Part shown: piece by piece, positions 1 to 6,444 of the stretch | How the letters are laid out: every line of letters begins with the position of its first letter | Numbering within the stretch: position 1 is the stretch's first letter | Assembly: GCA_028276305.1 (NCBI GenBank) | Contig: JAPYWO010000027.1 | Coordinates: forward strand, 1 to 9,107 | Direction: 5' to 3' | Source of the DNA: Candidatus Thermokryptus sp. | Lineage (GTDB): Bacteria > Bacteroidota > Ignavibacteria > Kryptoniales > Kryptoniaceae | Length of the DNA stretch: 9,107 nt | Notes under the pieces: model-generated | The model's input: only the letters and a program-made list of their open reading frames with translations | Database searches by the model: none | What the model was told of the DNA's origin: nothing | Position numbers and translations under genes: made by a program

Positions 1-981
1 GGTTTGCTCCCTTTCGTCGTGTCCTCCACCAAGTCCTGCACCGCGATGTCTCCCAACGGCATCAATCTCGTCAATGAAAACGATGCAAGGCGCGAGCTTT
101 TTTGCCTGTTCAAATAAATCCCTAACTCTGCTTGCGCCAACCCCAACGAACATCTCAACAAATTCCGCACCGCTTATTGACAGGAATGGAACCCCCGCCT
201 CTCCAGCTACCGCCTTCGCAAGTAATGTTTTTCCAGTTCCAGGGGGACCTAAAAGCAAGACACCTTTTGGAATTTTTCCACCAAGACGCTGAAATTTCCC
301 GGGGTCTTTTAGAAATTCTATTATTTCCTTTAATTCCTCCTTCGCCTCATCAACTCCAGCGACATCATTGAATGTGACCTTTGGAATGTTGTTCGTTAAA
401 ATCCTTGCCCTGCTTTTCCCAAATGTAAAGATGTTCTTCGTGGTGTTTCCCTGCATCCTTCTCATTATCAAAAACCAAATGAATATCAGTAAAACCCAAG
501 GTATCATGCTAAGCAAAGCGTTTAACCATTGCTCGCTTTCTTTTACGAAGTTAAATTTGATCCCTCTGCGTGTCCATTCATCTATTACTTTTGAATCGGA
601 TGCGTTGGGCAAGAAGACGACAAATTTATCTCCCCTAACCTTTTTCCCATCAACGGTTATCATTTCCTCAGGTTCTTTCAAAACACCGTGGAAATCAAAA
701 TTATTAACATCGGTTTTCTTCACTATTGCCTCTTTGATCTTGCCAGCTTTTAAGAATTGCTGATACTGGTCAAAGGTTATCTCATACTCAAGCTTTTGAT
801 TTCCTTTGAACCACATCATCAGTGCGAAAACAGCGGATATAATTATCAGCCAGCTTAAAATTACACGCATCGCCCTTCCCCAGTTGAAATCGTCATCATC
901 ATTATTTTCAAATTTAGGTCTTCTCATATTCTTGTCGTTTTTTCCAAATTTATTACTTGAATTTAAAAATTGCCTGAACAT
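1..981 (-). CDS. ftsH: ATP-dependent zinc metalloprotease FtsH, N-terminal 327 residues (runs off left edge)
   Basis: Membrane-anchored AAA+ protease that extracts and degrades misfolded membrane proteins and short-lived cytoplasmic proteins. Translating the minus strand gives 327 open codons to the window edge. A basic and acidic N-terminal tail is followed by a first membrane helix (about residues 38-57), an extracytoplasmic domain (about 58-156) and a second helix (about 157-173). The AAA domain opens with [14 protein letters not shown] (204-217), then Walker A GPPGTGKT (245-252) and Walker [10 protein letters not shown] (299-307). The second region of homology and the HEXXH zinc protease site lie outside the window, so catalysis cannot be judged. 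The ATG at 981 is preceded by GGAGG at 989-993 with 7-base spacing, which fixes the start. The N-terminal tail before the first helix is longer than usual and acidic (NNDDDD). It follows hpt by 22 bases, the usual tilS-hpt-ftsH order. Confidence 0.96.
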   Translation of the reverse strand, partial: MFRQFLNSSNKFGKNDKNMRRPKFENNDDDDFNWGRAMRVILSWLIIISAVFALMMWFKGNQKLEYEITFDQYQQFLKAGKIKEAIVKKTDVNNFDFHGVLKEPEEMITVDGKKVRGDKFVVFLPNASDSKVIDEWTRRGIKFNFVKESEQWLNALLSMIPWVLLIFIWFLIMRRMQGNTTKNIFTFGKSRARILTNNIPKVTFNDVAGVDEAKEELKEIIEFLKDPGKFQRLGGKIPKGVLLLGPPGTGKTLLAKAVAGEAGVPFLSISGAEFVEMFVGVGASRVRDLFEQAKKLAPCIVFIDEIDAVGRHRGAGLGGGHDEREQT

Positions 982-1003
982 TTTCCAACCTCCAAATTAA
1001 AAT

Positions 1004-1558
1004 TTATTTTTGCGAATCAATTACATAAATTGACTTCAAGTTCCTTCCTTTCTGAGCGTAATCAAGTCCGTAGCCGATCACAAATTCGTCACCTATTTCA
1101 AATCCAATATAATCAATTTTGAAATCAATTTGAACTCTGTTCTTCTTGTATAACAATGTCACTATCCTTAAAGATTTCGGGTTTTTGAGCATGATCAAGT
1201 TCTTTATAAACTTGATTGAAAGCCCTGAATCAATTATATCTTCAACCACGATTATGTCTCTTCCCGTCACTTGACAATCAAGGTCTTTTAGAAGTTTTAC
1301 ATGTCCTGATGAAATTTTTTCGTCACCATAGCTTGAAAGTTTGAGGAAGTCCACCTCACAATCAATTTTCACTTCCCTTATCAAGTCGGCGAAAAATATG
1401 ACCGAGCCGTTTAAAACTCCGATGAAAATAGGGATACTACCGGCGTAATCTTTGCTGATTTGTTCACCGAGCTCTTTGACTCTCTTTTTTATTTCTTGTT
1501 CTGGTATCAAAACCTTAAACCTTTCTCCATTAATATAAACGACTTGATCATTCATCAT
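1004..1558 (-). CDS. hpt: Hypoxanthine(-guanine) phosphoribosyltransferase
   Basis: Purine salvage enzyme of the cytoplasm: joins hypoxanthine (and usually guanine) to PRPP to give IMP or GMP. The 184-residue length is normal for the family. The PRPP-binding signature IVVEDIIDSGLS lies at residues 103-114, with the conserved acidic pair before the loop. The NGSVIFFADLIREV segment (50-63) matches the family's pyrophosphate-loop region, and YAQKGRNLKSIYVI (167-180) matches the conserved C-terminal segment. The ATG at 1558 overlaps the tilS TGA as ATGA, which implies translational coupling; a second ATG directly follows, so the first residue could be either Met. ftsH lies 22 bases downstream. 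Exact base preference (hypoxanthine versus guanine or xanthine) cannot be read from sequence alone. Confidence 0.95.
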   Translation of the reverse strand: MMNDQVVYINGERFKVLIPEQEIKKRVKELGEQISKDYAGSIPIFIGVLNGSVIFFADLIREVKIDCEVDFLKLSSYGDEKISSGHVKLLKDLDCQVTGRDIIVVEDIIDSGLSIKFIKNLIMLKNPKSLRIVTLLYKKNRVQIDFKIDYIGFEIGDEFVIGYGLDYAQKGRNLKSIYVIDSQK

Positions 1559-2949
1559 GTTTGCGTTTTTTGTTTTGGATGAAATTCAATTTTTAAAATT
1601 TTTTTCGTTGAATCAGTTATTTTGAACCTATCGTCAAGGCGCAAACCGCAAATCCAAACGATTTTTCCCTCGGATTCAAGAACGAGAATTTTCCCTTTCT
1701 CGTAAATCGGTATTTTCAGGTCAATCAGAAAATCGCTCACCTTTTTTCTTCCCTTCATCCCAAGTGGGATAAACCAATCGCCAGGTTGCCAATTTCTCAG
1801 AATGAATTCATCACCTATCAAATCCGCATCAATATACTCAACCTGTGAGTCGCGGTGAAATTGAACCTCGTCTCTATCCACAAATTTAGACATAAAGATG
1901 AAATTGTCAGTTTCATATTTTTCCCCGGGGTGAATGTAGACGAATACCTCTTCCTTTGCGAACTCAGGTTTCTTGAGGAAAACAAGGTAAGTTCTATCGC
2001 GATAAACAAATAAATCACCTGTTAACATAACCGAGTTGCCAGGGGTTGAATCAATGAGGTTTAAAACTGAAAGGACCCTGGCGTAATCAACCCTTTCATT
2101 GAAATATGTCTCAACTACGGAAAGTATCACGCTTTCCTGTATAAAGTATAGATAATTTTTCAGTTTTTGGATGTCAACGAGGACTTTGTCTGGGTTTTCC
2201 TCTATAGCTATGAATTTCACAATTTTTGAAACTTCGTGTTTGATGAAGTTACTTAACTCCGAGAATATCTGAGCTGTTCGGTTTAAGGTTTCAATTATCC
2301 CGGGATTTATATTTTCACTTATCATGGGCAAAATTTTTAGGCGTATGTAATTTCTTCTATATGAAGTTTTCAAGTTTGAGGAATCAATCCTAAATGATAA
2401 TCCTTTTGCCTCAGCGTATTTTTCAATTTCCTCACGTGTTGCAAAAAGCAGCGGTCTGATTATACTTCCTCTTTTAACTTGTATTCCAGCGAGACCATTT
2501 ACCCCGGAGCCACGGAATAAATTCAAGAGCACTGTCTCAGCATTGTCATTAGCATTATGTGCAGTTGCGATTTTATCAAATCCTTTTAACAACCTTAGAG
2601 TTTCAAAGAAATTATATCTTAACTCACGTGCCCCTTCTTGGATTGAGATTTTTTTTGACTTGCAATATTCCCTGGTATCCTCGCCTCTGACATAACACTC
2701 AATTCCGAGATTTGAACAGTATCTTCTGACAAATTCCTCATCTTCGTCGGATTCGGCACCCCTAAGTTTGTGATTAAAATGAGCTGCTATGAGTTCAAGT
2801 TTAAGTTGTTCCTTGATTTCGTTCAGGACATCAAGTAAAACCACGGAGTCAACGCCACCGCTTATAGCTACGATGATTTTATCTCCCGGGGAAATAAGTT
2901 GATTTTTCTGTGTGAATTCTCGGAAGCGATTTATAAATTCTCTTATCAT
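1555..2949 (-). CDS. tilS: tRNA(Ile)-lysidine synthetase TilS
   Basis: ATP-dependent enzyme that attaches lysine to C34 of the CAU-anticodon tRNA-Ile2, changing its codon reading from AUG to AUA and its charging from Met to Ile. At 464 residues it is a full-length, multidomain form. The PP-loop SGGVDS is at 30-35. The second N-domain motif reads ATAHNANDNAETVLLNLFRG (128-147), with Asn in place of the first Asp of the usual DD pair. The conserved RPLL (165-168), DSSN (189-192) and RNYIR (199-203) motifs follow. The TilS C-terminal domain (about 384-457) contains QPGDWFIPLGMKGRKKVSDF. An in-frame TAA lies six codons upstream of the ATG at 2949, so this is the only good start, although its ribosome site is weak. 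A strong terminator sits about 20 bases upstream and no promoter is visible between, so expression may depend on read-through from the tRNA promoter. Confidence 0.96.
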   Translation of the reverse strand: MIREFINRFREFTQKNQLISPGDKIIVAISGGVDSVVLLDVLNEIKEQLKLELIAAHFNHKLRGAESDEDEEFVRRYCSNLGIECYVRGEDTREYCKSKKISIQEGARELRYNFFETLRLLKGFDKIATAHNANDNAETVLLNLFRGSGVNGLAGIQVKRGSIIRPLLFATREEIEKYAEAKGLSFRIDSSNLKTSYRRNYIRLKILPMISENINPGIIETLNRTAQIFSELSNFIKHEVSKIVKFIAIEENPDKVLVDIQKLKNYLYFIQESVILSVVETYFNERVDYARVLSVLNLIDSTPGNSVMLTGDLFVYRDRTYLVFLKKPEFAKEEVFVYIHPGEKYETDNFIFMSKFVDRDEVQFHRDSQVEYIDADLIGDEFILRNWQPGDWFIPLGMKGRKKVSDFLIDLKIPIYEKGKILVLESEGKIVWICGLRLDDRFKITDSTKKILKIEFHPKQKTQT

Positions 2950-2970
2950 AGTTGCTTTTGCTTCTTATAT

Positions 2971-3007
2971 AAAAAAACCTTCCAGCCCTTTGGGACTGAA
3001 AGGTTTT
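2971..3007 (-). terminator. Intrinsic terminator after the CAU tRNA and before tilS
   Basis: Read on the minus strand, a stem of about 15 pairs (two G-U) with a four-base CAAA loop (2989-2992) joins 3007-2993 to 2988-2974. It is followed by an unbroken T run that overlaps the foot of the stem. It begins about 12 bases after the tRNA 3' end and ends about 22 bases before the tilS start. It should end most tRNA transcripts and let only some polymerase into tilS-hpt-ftsH. The plus strand has only four Ts after the stem and no gene leading into it. Confidence 0.85.
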
Positions 3008-3018
3008 CGCAAGTTTTG

Positions 3019-3091
3019 TAGCGGGTGAGGGACTCGAACCCCCGACACGCGGATTATGATTCCGCTGCTCTACCACCTGAGCTAACCCGCC
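3019..3091 (-). tRNA. tRNA with CAU anticodon, probably elongator tRNA-Met
   Basis: The minus strand folds into a complete 73-base cloverleaf. It has acceptor GGCGGGT paired with ACCCGCT (first pair G-U), D stem GCTC/GAGC, anticodon stem GCGGA/TCCGC around loop ATCATAA, variable loop GTGTC, T arm GGGGG-TTCGAGT-CCCTC, and discriminator A73. CCA is not encoded. The anticodon at 3056-3058 is CAU. The normal paired start and the lack of three G-C pairs at the loop end of the anticodon stem exclude initiator tRNA. The choice between elongator Met and lysidine-modified Ile2 is less certain. Pair 29-41 is G-C rather than the C-G seen in E. coli tRNA-Ile2, and 4-69 is G-C, which favours Met. Its placement directly upstream of tilS leaves Ile2 possible. 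Confidence 0.93.
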
Positions 3092-3111
3092 ACGGAATTT
3101 TTTTCATAAAA

Positions 3112-3140
3112 AATATACAAAGTTCGGATAAAAAAGTCAA
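3112..3140 (-). promoter_or_regulatory. Sigma-70-type promoter of the tRNA gene
   Basis: On the minus strand a -35 box TTGACT (3140-3135) is separated by exactly 17 bases from a -10 box TATATT (3117-3112). Transcription would start near 3105, about 14 bases before the tRNA 5' end at 3091, which is the right spacing for a short tRNA leader. It may also supply tilS, hpt and ftsH by read-through of the terminator at 2971-3007. Confidence 0.75.
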
Positions 3141-3164
3141 ACTTTTGGAAACCCAAGTTCTGAC

Positions 3165-3193
3165 TTGACTTTTGGCGAAAATTTTATTATATT
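3165..3193 (+). promoter_or_regulatory. Sigma-70-type promoter of the arsR-led redox operon
   Basis: A -35 box TTGACT (3165-3170), a 17-base spacer and a -10 box TATATT (3188-3193) predict a start near 3200. Hexamers and spacer length are identical to the divergent tRNA promoter. The -35 boxes face away from each other across 24 bases, with perfect inverted 9-base arms at 3132-3140 and 3165-3173. The predicted start falls inside the dyads at 3195-3222, as expected for repression by an ArsR-family protein. Confidence 0.75.
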
Positions 3194-3194
3194 T

Positions 3195-3222
3195 ATATTG
3201 CAATATCAAGATATTTGAATAT
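3195..3222 (+). promoter_or_regulatory. Candidate ArsR-family operator (overlapping dyads)
   Basis: ATATTGCAATAT at 3195-3206 is a perfect 12-base palindrome. Overlapping it, the 20 bases at 3203-3222 form an imperfect dyad (14 of 20 positions symmetric, ATAT at both ends and ATAT at the centre, right arm TTTGAATAT). AT-rich dyads with TTGAA-type arms near the start site are typical ArsR/SmtB operators. The position between the -10 box and the arsR1 start fits autoregulation. Assignment is inferred from position and form only. Confidence 0.55.
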
Positions 3223-3228
3223 GGTTAT

Positions 3229-3528
3229 ATGGAGTTAGAAAAGCTTAAACAGGTTGGATTTGAAGAGGAAGCAGAGATTTTAAAGATACTCGCTCATCCG
3301 ATGAGGTTGAAGATAGTATGCGGGTTGATGGAGCGAGAGTTATGCGTCAGTGATATTGAGGAGTGCCTTGGTGAGCCACAGCCGAAGATATCGCAGCATT
3401 TGTCCCTTTTGAGGGCAAAGGGTATCGTTAAAGCCGAAAGGGAGGGCTTAAATATAAGGTATAGGGTTGTGCATCCGCTTGTGATTAAAATTGTGAAAAT
3501 TCTTGAAAGGGAAAAATTAAAAGAATGA
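3229..3528 (+). CDS. ArsR-family winged-helix regulator 1, with cysteines
   Basis: Small dimeric DNA-binding repressor, 99 residues. The winged-helix domain fills most of the protein: LAHPMRLKIVCGL (21-33), recognition helix region PQPKISQHLSLLRAKGIV (50-67) and a wing with EREGLNIRYRV (70-80). Three cysteines are present, Cys31, Cys39 and Cys46. The stretch RELCVSDIEECLGEPQPKIS resembles the ELCVCDL metalloid site of E. coli ArsR, but the second cysteine is Ser41, so that As(III) site is incomplete. Cys31 sits in RLKIVC, matching the first sensor cysteine of the persulfide sensors YgaV, BigR and SqrR; their C-terminal cysteine is absent. A TTG 19 codons upstream is in frame but lies before the predicted -10 box, so the ATG at 3229 is preferred, although no clear ribosome site precedes it. 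The stop overlaps the next start. Confidence 0.9.
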   Translation: MELEKLKQVGFEEEAEILKILAHPMRLKIVCGLMERELCVSDIEECLGEPQPKISQHLSLLRAKGIVKAEREGLNIRYRVVHPLVIKIVKILEREKLKE

Positions 3529-3827
3529 TCACCCAAATGGAGAAAGGGATTGATTTAAATGGTTTCGTTGATATGTTTAAGGCGCTCGGACATCCGATAA
3601 GGTTGCGTATAATTCTTGAACTTATGGAATCAGATAAAAGCGTTTCCGAGCTGTGGCATGTTTTAGGGGTGTCTCAAACGCTTGTGTCTCAACATCTTGC
3701 GGTTTTGAGGCATAGCGGTATAATAAAAAGTTTTCGCCGTGGGAACACGGTTTATTACTCTGTCTTAAACCCAATTGTGGTTGAAATTTTCAAATTAATT
3801 CAAAAACAAAATTTAAAGGAGGGATAA
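3525..3827 (+). CDS. ArsR-family winged-helix regulator 2, cysteine-free
   Basis: Second ArsR-type repressor, 100 residues, starting at an ATG that overlaps the arsR1 stop as ATGA. A second ATG four codons later is possible. It has the same fold: FKALGHPIRLRIILELM (18-34), recognition helix VSQTLVSQHLAVLRHSGIIK and wing RRGNTVYYSV. It is clearly related to regulator 1 and looks like a tandem duplicate that has diverged. It contains no cysteine and lacks the Asp/His pattern of the alpha-5 metal site of SmtB/CzrA, so no standard sensor site for metal or thiol is visible. It may bind DNA constitutively, sense through another route, or form a heterodimer with regulator 1, which carries the cysteines. 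Translational coupling would give the matched amounts a heterodimer needs; that idea is inference. Confidence 0.9.
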   Translation: MITQMEKGIDLNGFVDMFKALGHPIRLRIILELMESDKSVSELWHVLGVSQTLVSQHLAVLRHSGIIKSFRRGNTVYYSVLNPIVVEIFKLIQKQNLKEG

Positions 3828-3831
3828 AATC

Positions 3832-4506
3832 ATGTTTCTTGATGCAGATGATAGGGAAGAACTGAGGAAAAGGTTTGAAGAAAATCTTGTAAACAAGGTT
3901 CGCCTAATACATTTCACGAGAGAGTTGGATTGTCAATATTGCAGGGAGACGAAACAACTTTTAACAGAGCTTGCTGAATTATCCGATAAAATACAGCTTG
4001 AAGTTTATAATTTCTACACTGATTTAGATAAAGTTGCGGAGTTTAAAATAGATAAAGTTCCCGCAACGGTGATAGCTAGCGAGACCAAAGATTACGGGAT
4101 AAGATATTTCGGTATTCCATCTGGCTATGAATTTGCGTCGTTGCTTTCGGATATAGAGATGGTTTCAAGGGGAGCTTCTGGATTGAGTCAACGAAGCATT
4201 GAGAAGATAAAAGCAATTGATGTTCCTGTACATATACAGGTTTTTGTGACGCCGACTTGTCCGTATTGTCCAAGCGCTGTTCATTTAGCGCATCAAATTG
4301 CGATGGAGAACGATTTGATAACTGCGGATATGGTTGAGGCGATTGAGTTTCCGGATCTTGCTGAAAAATACATGGTGATGGGTGTCCCCAAGGTTGTGAT
4401 GAATGATGTTTATTATTTTGAAGGGGCTTTGCCAGAGAGATATTACATAGATAAAGTTGTTGAAGCAGCTAAAAAGACAAAAGAATCAAATGAACAACAA
4501 AGTTAA
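3832..4506 (+). CDS. Protein disulfide oxidoreductase (two thioredoxin folds, CQYC and CPYC)
   Basis: Cytoplasmic PDO/glutaredoxin-like protein of 224 residues that makes, breaks or rearranges disulfides. It has no signal peptide or membrane segment. The N-terminal thioredoxin unit carries CQYC at 34-37 with the cis-proline in KVPATV (Pro77). The C-terminal unit carries CPYC at 143-146 with cis-proline in GVPKVV (Pro186). The same pair, CQYC then CPYC, occurs in the Pyrococcus furiosus PDO. The family is typical of hyperthermophilic archaea and thermophilic bacteria, where it supports disulfide bonds in cytoplasmic proteins. A strong GGAGGG (3818-3823) precedes the ATG by 8 bases. It lies 4 bases after arsR2 and 8 bases before a flavoprotein that could be its reductase. 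An alternative role is as a polysulfide or persulfide reductase partner. Confidence 0.92.
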   Translation: MFLDADDREELRKRFEENLVNKVRLIHFTRELDCQYCRETKQLLTELAELSDKIQLEVYNFYTDLDKVAEFKIDKVPATVIASETKDYGIRYFGIPSGYEFASLLSDIEMVSRGASGLSQRSIEKIKAIDVPVHIQVFVTPTCPYCPSAVHLAHQIAMENDLITADMVEAIEFPDLAEKYMVMGVPKVVMNDVYYFEGALPERYYIDKVVEAAKKTKESNEQQS

Positions 4507-4514
4507 TTTTTAAA

Positions 4515-5873
4515 ATGGGAGAACGACTCGTTGTAATTGGCGGTGTCGCAGCTGGGATGAGCGCCGCAAGTAGGGCAAGAAGGTTAAACCCGAAAATTGA
4601 AATCATGGTTTTTGAGAAAAGTAGTTTTGTTTCATATGGCTCTTGCGGTTTGCCCTATTTTGTCTCTGATGTGATCAAAGCACCTGAGAATCTCGTTGTT
4701 TACGATGCTAAATTTTTCAAAGAGAAAAGGAACATTGATGTTTATCTTCATCACGAAGTTTTAAAAATCTTCCCCGCCAAGAGAAGCGTCTTGGTTAAGG
4801 ACCTTGAAAAGGATAAGGAGTTTGAGGTTGGATATGATAAACTTGTGATAGCTACTGGGGCTCGCGCTGTTAAGCCGAATATCAAAGGGATTGACTTAAA
4901 TGGAATCTTTACGATAAGATTTCTTGAGGATGGGATAGCGATTAAGAATTTTATCAGGGAGAACTCACCGAAAAAAGCGTTAATAATTGGAGCTGGATAC
5001 ATCGGTATGGAAATGGCTGAGGCGCTTGTTTCGCTTGGAATTGATGTGACCATCGTTGAAGTTATGCCAAATATACTTGGTTCAATGGATGATGAGATAA
5101 ATGAAGTTGTTGAAGCTGAGCTTCAAAAGAATGGCGTTAAATTGTTGAAATCAACCTCTGTGGTTGAATTTGTTGGTGATGGTTTCGTTAGGAAGGCGAT
5201 TTTAAATAACGATTCTTCTCTTGATGTTGATCTTGTTATAGTTGGAGCGGGCATTAAGCCAAATTCGGAAATCGCACGGGACGCTGGAATTGAAATAGGT
5301 CGTAGTGGGGCTATTGCGGTAAATCAAAGGATGGAGACGAACATCCCTGGGGTTTTCGCTGCTGGTGATTGCGCAGAGGCGTTTCATTTAGTGCTTGGTC
5401 GTCCGGTTTATATTCCGCTTGGGACGACCGCAAATAAACAGGGAAAAGTCGCCGGTGAAAACGCTGTTGGTGGAAATGCGATTTTCAAAGGTATAGTTGG
5501 GACAGCCGTCTTCAAAGTTTTTGAGCTTGAAGTTGCTCGCACGGGAATTTCCGAAAAGCAAGCGAAGGAAGAAGGAATTGACTATGTCTCAACTGTGATT
5601 GAGCACAGCTCAAGGGCGCATTATTATCCGGGCGGAAGCAAAATAAGAGTTAAGTTAATAGCTGAAAGGAAAACGGGGCGATTACTTGGAGCTGAGATGG
5701 TTGGAAGAGATGGCGTTGCCAAAAGGATTGATGTTTTTGCTACGGCATTGCATGCAAGAATGAGTATAGGTGAAATTGCAGGACTTGACCTAAGCTATGC
5801 TCCGCCGTTTGCCCCTGTATGGGACCCAATTTTAATCGCTGCAAACGATATTGAAAAGAAATTGAAAAGTTGA
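4515..5873 (+). CDS. CoA-disulfide reductase / NADH oxidase / polysulfide reductase-type flavoprotein
   Basis: FAD- and NAD(P)H-dependent pyridine nucleotide-disulfide oxidoreductase with a single active-site cysteine, 452 residues, cytoplasmic. The FAD-binding loop VVIGGVAAGMSAASRARR is at 6-23. The catalytic Cys44 lies in FVSYGSCGLPYFV, the SxxxCGLPY hallmark of CoA-disulfide reductases, NADH oxidases and NADH:polysulfide reductases. The NAD loop GAGYIG is at 159-164, followed by Glu182 at the end of the next strand, which favours NADH over NADPH. The second FAD motif is VFAAGDCAEA (280-289). The C-terminal dimer domain keeps SRAHYYPGG and SYAPPFAPVWDP, holding the tyrosines seen in CoA-disulfide reductase. 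No C-terminal rhodanese domain is present. The likely substrates are CoA disulfide, CoA persulfide or polysulfide; sequence alone does not choose. The start has no clear ribosome site. Confidence 0.88.
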   Translation: MGERLVVIGGVAAGMSAASRARRLNPKIEIMVFEKSSFVSYGSCGLPYFVSDVIKAPENLVVYDAKFFKEKRNIDVYLHHEVLKIFPAKRSVLVKDLEKDKEFEVGYDKLVIATGARAVKPNIKGIDLNGIFTIRFLEDGIAIKNFIRENSPKKALIIGAGYIGMEMAEALVSLGIDVTIVEVMPNILGSMDDEINEVVEAELQKNGVKLLKSTSVVEFVGDGFVRKAILNNDSSLDVDLVIVGAGIKPNSEIARDAGIEIGRSGAIAVNQRMETNIPGVFAAGDCAEAFHLVLGRPVYIPLGTTANKQGKVAGENAVGGNAIFKGIVGTAVFKVFELEVARTGISEKQAKEEGIDYVSTVIEHSSRAHYYPGGSKIRVKLIAERKTGRLLGAEMVGRDGVAKRIDVFATALHARMSIGEIAGLDLSYAPPFAPVWDPILIAANDIEKKLKS

Positions 5874-5876
5874 ACG

Positions 5877-6125
5877 ATGGAACAGAAGCAACATAAGGTT
5901 ATAATTTTCACTACTCCGACCTGTCCTTGGTGTAGAGCAGCTAAACAATATTTCATTCAAAAGAAAGTGAAATTTACAGAGGTTGATGTTACGAAAAATC
6001 AAAGCGCGATTAAGGACTTAATTAGATTGACGGGTCAAACTGGGGTGCCAGTTATATTAATTGATAATAAACCTGTAGTTGGATTTGATAGGGCAAAAAT
6101 TGATAAGTTGCTTGGTTTAAAATAA
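5877..6125 (+). CDS. Glutaredoxin-like protein (CPWC)
   Basis: Small cytoplasmic thiol-disulfide carrier of 82 residues, the length of NrdH and Uxx-type glutaredoxins. The active site TPTCPWCRAAK has CPWC at 16-19, and TGVPVI gives the cis-proline (Pro58), followed by the GFD motif (69-71) that closes the fold. It can act as electron donor to a reductase, or take electrons from a flavoprotein. It starts 3 bases after the flavoprotein stop with no good ribosome site, so translation is probably coupled. No ribonucleotide reductase gene is near, so the neighbours support a link with the PDO and the flavoprotein rather than with nucleotide synthesis. Confidence 0.9.
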   Translation: MEQKQHKVIIFTTPTCPWCRAAKQYFIQKKVKFTEVDVTKNQSAIKDLIRLTGQTGVPVILIDNKPVVGFDRAKIDKLLGLK

Positions 6126-6149
6126 AAACAAAAATATGGAGGAAAAAAT

Positions 6150-6425
6150 ATGAAAATTAAACCTCTTGATGATAGGGTTCTTGTTCAACCGCTTGAAGAA
6201 GTTGAATCAAGGACAAGTTCAGGGATTATAATCCCCGATACAGCGAAGGAAAAACCAAGAATTGGTGTTGTTGTGGCGGTTGGAACTGATGAAGACCTAC
6301 GTGCGAAGGTGAAAGAGGGCGATAAAATTTTATTCGCAAAGTATGGTGGTGAAGAGGTTGAGATTGATGGAAAGGAATATAGAATAATTTCAAGAAGTGA
6401 TATACTTGCTGTAATTGAAGAATAA
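6150..6425 (+). CDS. groES: Co-chaperonin GroES (no groEL alongside)
   Basis: Lid subunit of the GroEL folding chamber, 91 residues, full length. It opens with MKIKPLDDRVLVQP and ends with the SRSDILAVIEE strand typical of Cpn10. The mobile loop ESRTSSGIIIPDTAKEKP (about 19-36) holds the hydrophobic triplet III at 26-28, in the place of the IVL/IML that docks on GroEL, so partner binding looks intact. The extended roof-loop region is ordinary in length. GGAGG (6138-6142) is 7 bases before the ATG. Unlike the usual groES-groEL operon, the next gene, 19 bases on, is a sulfide:quinone oxidoreductase. It may be a second groES or the cell's only one with groEL elsewhere; the window cannot tell. 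Confidence 0.96.
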   Translation: MKIKPLDDRVLVQPLEEVESRTSSGIIIPDTAKEKPRIGVVVAVGTDEDLRAKVKEGDKILFAKYGGEEVEIDGKEYRIISRSDILAVIEE

Positions 6426-6444
6426 AAAAACTAAAAGGTAACCC

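Noticed and set aside
74..1000. Several plus-strand open frames in the first kilobase
   Set aside because: They lie antisense to ftsH, whose minus-strand translation is continuous and carries two membrane helices and Walker motifs; the plus-strand products resemble nothing.
2879..3076. Minus-strand open frame of 65 codons beginning inside the tRNA
   Set aside because: Its first part (RVGGSSPSPATK) is the typical false translation of a tRNA 3' half, and the rest crosses the terminator and the tilS start.
3172..3228. Longer arsR1 using a TTG start
   Set aside because: The added 19 codons cover the predicted -10 box and transcription start and encode no ArsR-like sequence.
3229..3827. An arsenic resistance operon
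   Set aside because: The metalloid cysteine motif is incomplete in regulator 1 and absent in regulator 2, and no arsenate reductase, arsenite pump or methyltransferase gene is in the window.
5877..6125. NrdH donor for ribonucleotide reductase
   Set aside because: The size and fold fit, but no nrd gene is present and the neighbours are sulfur and disulfide enzymes, so a general glutaredoxin-like call is safer.
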